Shown here: in pieces, positions 60,173 through 64,000 of the stretch
Layout: each line of letters begins with the position of its first letter
Numbering within the stretch: position 1 is the stretch's first letter
Assembly: GCA_032334055.1 (NCBI GenBank)
Contig: JAUOZS010000001.1
Coordinates: forward strand, 620,001 to 684,000
DNA: 64,000 nucleotides
From: Selenomonadales bacterium 4137-cl
Lineage (GTDB): Bacteria > Bacillota > Negativicutes > Sporomusales > UBA7701
Direction: 5' to 3'
The notes under the pieces: generated by a model
Databases searched by the model: none
Told to the model about the DNA's origin: nothing
What the model saw: only the letters and a program-made list of their open reading frames with translations
Made by a program: the position numbers and the translations under genes

Positions 60173-61231
60173 ATGTTGTCTAAAGAAAACACACTCTTGA
60201 ATCCAAAAAGCCTCAGAATATTGGTCTACGGATTAGTATGGTATTTCCTCTATATTCAATTAGATCCGTTCGCCAACTGGTTTACTTATGAATTACTTGG
60301 ATTTGCAAATGATAGCCACTTGGGAGGGGCAATCGCTTTTTTTATAGCTGATGCACCCAAAGTGTTGATACTTTTGGTAGTTATCACGTTTATCGTTGGG
60401 GTTGCCCGTACATTTCTCTCACCTGAGCGCATACGAGCGTTATTATCCGGGCGGGGGGAACTCGCAGGGAACATCCTCGCTGCGCTTGTTGGCATTCCGA
60501 CACCGTTTTGTTCTTGCTCGGCGATCCCCCTATTTCTAGGTTTTCTACAATCGGGAATACCCATTGGCGTGTCGATGGCTTTCTTAATCTCCTGTCCTGT
60601 GGTCAATGAGGTGGCGCTCGCACTTCTCTTCGGTCTGTACGGTTGGAAGGTAGCCGGTCTCTATGCTTTACTGGGGACGGCGAAAGCGGTGATCGGGGGA
60701 ATGGTTATCGCCAGGCTGCGCCCCGAACGCTTCCTGGAACCGTGGGTGGCCGAACTTCTGGCTAACAATACAGGTCCTGCGTTGGACGAAGGCGATGGTA
60801 AGTATTTACCCCTTACGTGGGAGGACAGGATTGCCGATGGCAATAAGGCTGTGCGCGATATATTGGCTGGTGTGTGGCATTATCTAGTCGGCGGTATCGC
60901 TCTGGGGGCGGTAATTTATGGCTATATGCCTGTAGATTTCGTAAGTGAATATATGGGCAAGGAAGCTTGGTGGAATGTACCGGTAGCAGTGCTGCTGGGA
61001 GTACCGCTCTATGCGAGCGCCGTCGGTGTTATTCCCATTATTCAGGCGTTTATCATTAAAGGCGCTGCACTCGGGACAACTCTCGCCTTCATGATGTCTG
61101 TTATCGGGATATCCATTCCCGAGTTGGTGATGCTTCGGAAAGTTATAAAACTTCAACTCATATGGATTTTTGTTGGTATCGTGGCACTGGGATGCGTTGT
61201 GATCGGGTACGTGTTTAACGCATTAATATAG
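60173..61231 (+). CDS. arsP: ArsP-like permease (DUF318 family)
   Basis: A 352-residue permease with about eight to ten membrane segments. The PTPFCSCSAIPLFLGF motif holds Cys113 and Cys115, the family hallmark. SGIPIGVSMAFLISCPVVNE follows. The family includes ArsP (organoarsenical efflux) and related metalloid permeases. A PadR gene precedes it and a small thioredoxin-like gene follows, as in other ArsP-type clusters. The arsP symbol is by family and context. Confidence 0.82.
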   Translation: MLSKENTLLNPKSLRILVYGLVWYFLYIQLDPFANWFTYELLGFANDSHLGGAIAFFIADAPKVLILLVVITFIVGVARTFLSPERIRALLSGRGELAGNILAALVGIPTPFCSCSAIPLFLGFLQSGIPIGVSMAFLISCPVVNEVALALLFGLYGWKVAGLYALLGTAKAVIGGMVIARLRPERFLEPWVAELLANNTGPALDEGDGKYLPLTWEDRIADGNKAVRDILAGVWHYLVGGIALGAVIYGYMPVDFVSEYMGKEAWWNVPVAVLLGVPLYASAVGVIPIIQAFIIKGAALGTTLAFMMSVIGISIPELVMLRKVIKLQLIWIFVGIVALGCVVIGYVFNALI

Positions 61232-61315
61232 CCCGTGTCGCTCCAAGGCTATAGAATGGAAGTAGGTTCATTGAATTTTTGTGCTTTGCGCACAACGAAA
61301 GGGATGTGATAAGGT

Positions 61316-61561
61316 ATGGTAGTAAAAGTTTTCCTGTCGTGTTGTGGTGGAGACAAGGTTGTAGAAGTAGTAAAAGAAGCTGTTCGTCTGTCCGGAATCG
61401 AAGCTCAAATCGAGACGGTGAGCGATTTCACCGAGGTAGCCAAGGCAGGGATCATGTCGACCCCAGCGATTAAAATCAATAACCGAGTCATAGTCAGTGG
61501 AAGAGTACCAAAAGTTCAGGACCTAGTAACCGCACTTACTAATATTGCTAAAGAGTCTTGA
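61316..61561 (+). CDS. Thioredoxin-like partner of the permease
   Basis: An 81-residue thioredoxin-fold protein of the small redox family: MVVKVFLSCCGGDKVVEVVK and the cis-Pro loop AGIMSTPAIKINNRVIVSG. Instead of CxxC it has CCGG, so it is not a standard disulfide reductase; the vicinal cysteines could bind metalloid. It is 84 bases after the permease gene and probably delivers or reduces its cargo. Confidence 0.85.
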   Translation: MVVKVFLSCCGGDKVVEVVKEAVRLSGIEAQIETVSDFTEVAKAGIMSTPAIKINNRVIVSGRVPKVQDLVTALTNIAKES

Positions 61562-61771
61562 AGAACCAAACCAGTCTTATGAAGCAGACTTGAGCAGCAA
61601 TACTTAGGCACGTCGACGGGCTCTGGATAGATTTTGATGAAGGACGATCACAGTGGATATAGGGGATATAGGGGATAAGCACATCGTCCAGAAGAGGTGT
61701 GCTTATTCCCTTATAATGAATTTCTAAGAGAACAACAATTTGGCCCGCAAATATCTTTGCTGAAACTATAA

Positions 61772-61800
61772 TTTCGTATATAGCCTTTGCGTGATACAAT
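61772..61800 (+). promoter_or_regulatory. Possible promoter of the sigma factor gene
   Basis: TTTCGT (61772-61777), a 17-base spacer and TACAAT (61795-61800), 27 bases before the ATG at 61828. The preceding stretch from 61562 has no gene. Confidence 0.5.
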
Positions 61801-61827
61801 TATGTCGAAGGGGGGCGGGGTGGAGGA

Positions 61828-62388
61828 ATGAATAACAATGCGAAGGACATCACGGAAGAGTTTGCGAGACGTCTGAAAAACTTTGTTTACAAGCGAATCT
61901 CCAGCCCGCAGGACGCGGAAGACATCTTGCAGGAGGTCTATTATAAAATTCACAAGAATATCGACGAGCTTAACGACGCTGGTAAGCTGTCCGCCTGGAT
62001 CTTTCAAATAGCCCGTAACGCGATTCATGACTATTATCGAGCCCACAGGCAGGAAGAACCGTTTGCCAAGCCCCCTGAGCCGGAAGAGGTCAGGGCGGAC
62101 GAAAACGATAACAAGGAAATCGCCGGTTGCCTAAAGGCCATGATCGACCATTTGCCCGATAAGGACCGAGCGGCAATAGTGCTTACGGAGTATAAAGGGC
62201 TGACGCAGAAGGAACTGGGCGAATTACTGGGCTTATCCTATTCGGGTGCCAAATCGCGGGTACAACGGGCGCAACAAAAATTGAAGAAAATGCTCGGCGA
62301 GTGTTGCAGCCTGGAACTCGACCGTCGCGGCAACATCATCGCTTATAAGCTCAAAGCGAAGACAAATCCGTTTTGCAATTTAAAATAA
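61828..62388 (+). CDS. sigZ: Sigma-70 family ECF-type sigma factor (SigZ-like)
   Basis: A 186-residue ECF-like sigma factor. Region 2 reads ISSPQDAEDILQEVYYKIHK, GKLSAWIFQIARNAIHDYYR. Region 4 reads LPDKDRAAIVLTEYKGLTQK, ELGELLGLSYSGAKSRVQRA. The C-terminal tail (about 145-186) has ECCSLELDRRGNI and a further Cys, a SigZ-type Cys extension that could sense thiol stress. No separate anti-sigma gene is adjacent. It is followed by the Cys-rich DUF2703 gene, a recurrent partner. Confidence 0.9.
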   Translation: MNNNAKDITEEFARRLKNFVYKRISSPQDAEDILQEVYYKIHKNIDELNDAGKLSAWIFQIARNAIHDYYRAHRQEEPFAKPPEPEEVRADENDNKEIAGCLKAMIDHLPDKDRAAIVLTEYKGLTQKELGELLGLSYSGAKSRVQRAQQKLKKMLGECCSLELDRRGNIIAYKLKAKTNPFCNLK

Positions 62389-62458
62389 TGTGCGTCCTTT
62401 TGACGATACCTCCGTCTTAATATGCGAACCAACCTTATAATGACGGGAGGAAAATCGA

Positions 62459-63031
62459 ATGAATCAAAAGGCAAAAAGCTGCGGTTGTCAAAGTACTGAT
62501 AAACCTGTTACGACCGGGTGTTGTTCCGGCGTTGCCGCCAAAGGCGCTGAGTGTTGTGCTTCCGAGGGACAACCGAGCAAGCGATTGCTCATCGAATTCA
62601 TGTATATCGACCTGACGGTATGCGACCGCTGTCTGGGTGCTGACACCAGCCTTGACGAGGCTATAGCGGAAGTATCAAACTTACTGAAAAACACCGGTTA
62701 TGAAATCGAAATTCGCAAAATACTGATCGAAACCGAGGACCAGGCTCACGAGCTTGGCTTCGTCAGCTCGCCGACTATTCGCGTCAACGGGCAGGACATC
62801 CAGCTTGATGTCAAGGAAAGCCTCTGCGAATCCTGTGGCGATGTCTGCGGCGAAGAGGTCGACTGCCGGGTATGGGTCTGGCAAGGTCAGGAATACACCA
62901 CGCCACCCAAGGCAATGATTATCGACGCGATACTCAGGCATGTCTATGGAGGTCCGCAGGCGGTAGAGAATGTTGCCAAGGATGTGCCTGACAATTTAAA
63001 AAAATTCTTTGCGGCAAAAGCGAAAAAATAA
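62459..63031 (+). CDS. Cys-rich DUF2703 protein
   Basis: A 190-residue DUF2703 protein. The N-terminus is rich in cysteines (Cys8, 10, 21, 22, 32 and 33). The core has YIDLTVCDRCLGADTSLDEA (CxxC, Cys55 and Cys58) and SPTIRVNGQDI, a thioredoxin-like fold. ESCGDVCGEEVDCRVWVWQG adds more cysteines. It probably binds metalloid or participates in thiol chemistry under the sigma factor's control. A bidirectional terminator follows. Confidence 0.85.
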   Translation: MNQKAKSCGCQSTDKPVTTGCCSGVAAKGAECCASEGQPSKRLLIEFMYIDLTVCDRCLGADTSLDEAIAEVSNLLKNTGYEIEIRKILIETEDQAHELGFVSSPTIRVNGQDIQLDVKESLCESCGDVCGEEVDCRVWVWQGQEYTTPPKAMIIDAILRHVYGGPQAVENVAKDVPDNLKKFFAAKAKK

Positions 63032-63087
63032 GCTATACGGAGAAGGTAGCTGTTGCGGGGTTTAAAACTCAGTAGAACTAAGTAAAT

Positions 63088-63132
63088 AATGAGACCGTCC
63101 TAAAAGTTGTTAGCTTATCGGACGGTCTCATT
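63088..63132. terminator. Bidirectional terminator between convergent genes
   Basis: AATGAGACCGTCC (63088-63100) and GGACGGTCTCATT (63120-63132) form a 13-base-pair perfect stem between the DUF2703 gene and the leftward RND gene. Confidence 0.85.
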
Positions 63133-63147
63133 ATTGATTAGCCTTGT

Positions 63148-64000
63148 CTAAGCATTGGTATTCTTATTAACCAGAGTTATCGGTATGCGTTTAATCCAGG
63201 CGGTTTTGGCTTCCCAGGAATCCACGTAGGTGTAGGCCACCGGCACGACAACCAGAGTAAGGAGCGTGGAAGTCAGGAGACCGCCGATGACGGCAATGGC
63301 CATTGGTGCGTTGGCTTCCGAACTAGTGCCAATGCCGAGGGCAATGGGTATCATGCCCAGCACGGTGGCGATGGTTGTCATTAGGATTGGACGGAGCCTT
63401 ACCGGGCCGGCGGTGAGCAACGCTTCCCTTTGCTCAAGGCCGCTTTTCCGTAGAGTGTTGGTATAGTCCACTAACAAGATTGCGTTTTTGACGACGATGC
63501 CAACCAGCATGATCAGCCCGATGAACGCGGTCAGGCCAAAAGCTTTGCCGGTTATGAGAAGAGCTAGGACCACGCCAACAATGGATAGTGGCAACGACAG
63601 CATGATCGCCAAAGGGTGGGTGAGGGATTCAAACTGGGATGCTAGCACCATGTAGACTAATAGTATGGCCAAGGCTAGCGATAAAGCAAGGCTGGCAAAA
63701 GATGATTGCATTTCTTCCTGGTCGCCGCCTAACCGGATGCTGTACCCTGGAGGCAGAGGTAATTCGGACAGCCGTGTTTGCAAATCTTTGGTAATGGAAC
63801 CCTTATCACGGTCAAAGGCATTGGCGCTTAACAGAATCATTCGACCGCGATCTTCGCGGGTAAGGACGTTCGGCCCAGTTTGTTTTGCGATTAGGGCTAG
63901 GTCTTTTAATAGTACGGTTTGGCCATTCGGTAGCGATATATTCGTATTGTAGAGGTCAGAGGGAGTTTTGCGTTGGTTTTCTAAAAGCTGCACGACGATG
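63148..64000 (-). CDS. RND efflux permease, C-terminal part (5' end outside window)
   Basis: The leftward frame is open to the right edge; the GTG at 63993 is internal. The visible 280 or so residues include the periplasmic end (LPPGYSIRLGGDQEEMQSSF), then membrane helices LALAILLVYMVLASQFESLT, LPLSIVGVVLALLITGKAFG, LIMLVGIVVKNAILLVDYTN and TTIATVLGMIPIALGIGTSS, characteristic of AcrB/MexB-type RND pumps. It presumably works with an adaptor and outer-membrane channel, implying a diderm envelope. The substrate cannot be told. Confidence 0.95.
   Translation of the reverse strand, partial: IVVQLLENQRKTPSDLYNTNISLPNGQTVLLKDLALIAKQTGPNVLTREDRGRMILLSANAFDRDKGSITKDLQTRLSELPLPPGYSIRLGGDQEEMQSSFASLALSLALAILLVYMVLASQFESLTHPLAIMLSLPLSIVGVVLALLITGKAFGLTAFIGLIMLVGIVVKNAILLVDYTNTLRKSGLEQREALLTAGPVRLRPILMTTIATVLGMIPIALGIGTSSEANAPMAIAVIGGLLTSTLLTLVVVPVAYTYVDSWEAKTAWIKRIPITLVNKNTNA

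Noticed and set aside
1..64000. tRNA, rRNA, CRISPR arrays, retron or diversity-generating elements
   Set aside because: No cloverleaf, repeat-spacer series or reverse transcriptase motif was noticed by eye; a tool search could still find a short RNA gene.

Overview
The window looks like a Firmicute with a diderm lifestyle, most likely a Negativicutes (Sporomusaceae-type) anaerobe. This is an inference from three things: an RND efflux pump beside Gram-positive style promoters and Shine-Dalgarno (SD) sites, clostridial-type phage genes, and a GC-rich backbone next to more AT-rich acquired DNA. No 16S or other species marker is present.

Region 1 (1-3365) is chromosomal backbone. It holds the C-terminal part of a Lon-family AAA+ protease overlapping an RlmD-type 23S rRNA uracil methyltransferase, closed by a terminator.

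Region 2 (about 3.4-50.0 kb) is an integrated siphophage-type prophage. Its left end carries a regulatory or cargo cassette: a small XRE regulator, a three-Cys-motif partner protein (TcmP), its three-Cys radical-SAM-like partner, and a large IrrE/ImmA-type Zn peptidase with its own HTH. The early/replication block (8.2-19.6 kb) has a sigma-like regulator, a DUF2800 nuclease, a DUF2815 protein, a family A DNA polymerase, an antirepressor, a P4-type primase-helicase, a VRR-NUC nuclease, a frameshifted SNF2 helicase and a late regulator. Next come HNH, two orphan DNA methyltransferases and small genes with duplicated promoters (19.7-25.5 kb). The packaging and head block (terS, terL, portal, ClpP-like protease, HK97 capsid, connectors) is interrupted by a self-contained toxin-antitoxin module between terL and portal. 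In the tail block, the chaperone pair has a classical -1 slippery site, and its second frame is cut near its 3' end by an IS1182-type element with a CTAG target duplication. Tape measure, baseplate/fibre, holin, amidase and two overlapping serine recombinases close the prophage.

Region 3 (50.1-51.7 kb) has a divergent pair of XRE regulators with a symmetric operator array, a GGDEF protein and a small coiled-coil ORF. It is unclear whether these belong to the prophage or the host.

Region 4 (52-63 kb) is an arsenic/thiol-stress island. It encodes two thioredoxin-type arsenate reductases, ArsR, ArsD, a split ArsA (two half-size ATPases), a Cys-rich small protein, Acr3, a second ArsR, small membrane and ferredoxin proteins, a PadR regulator with a CGCC motif, an ArsP-like permease with its thioredoxin-like partner, and a SigZ-like sigma factor beside a Cys-rich DUF2703 protein. 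Together they can reduce arsenate, carry As(III) to an ATPase-driven efflux pump and respond to the metalloid. A convergent terminator separates this from an RND efflux permease running off the right edge.

No tRNA, rRNA, CRISPR array or retron/DGR reverse transcriptase was seen.
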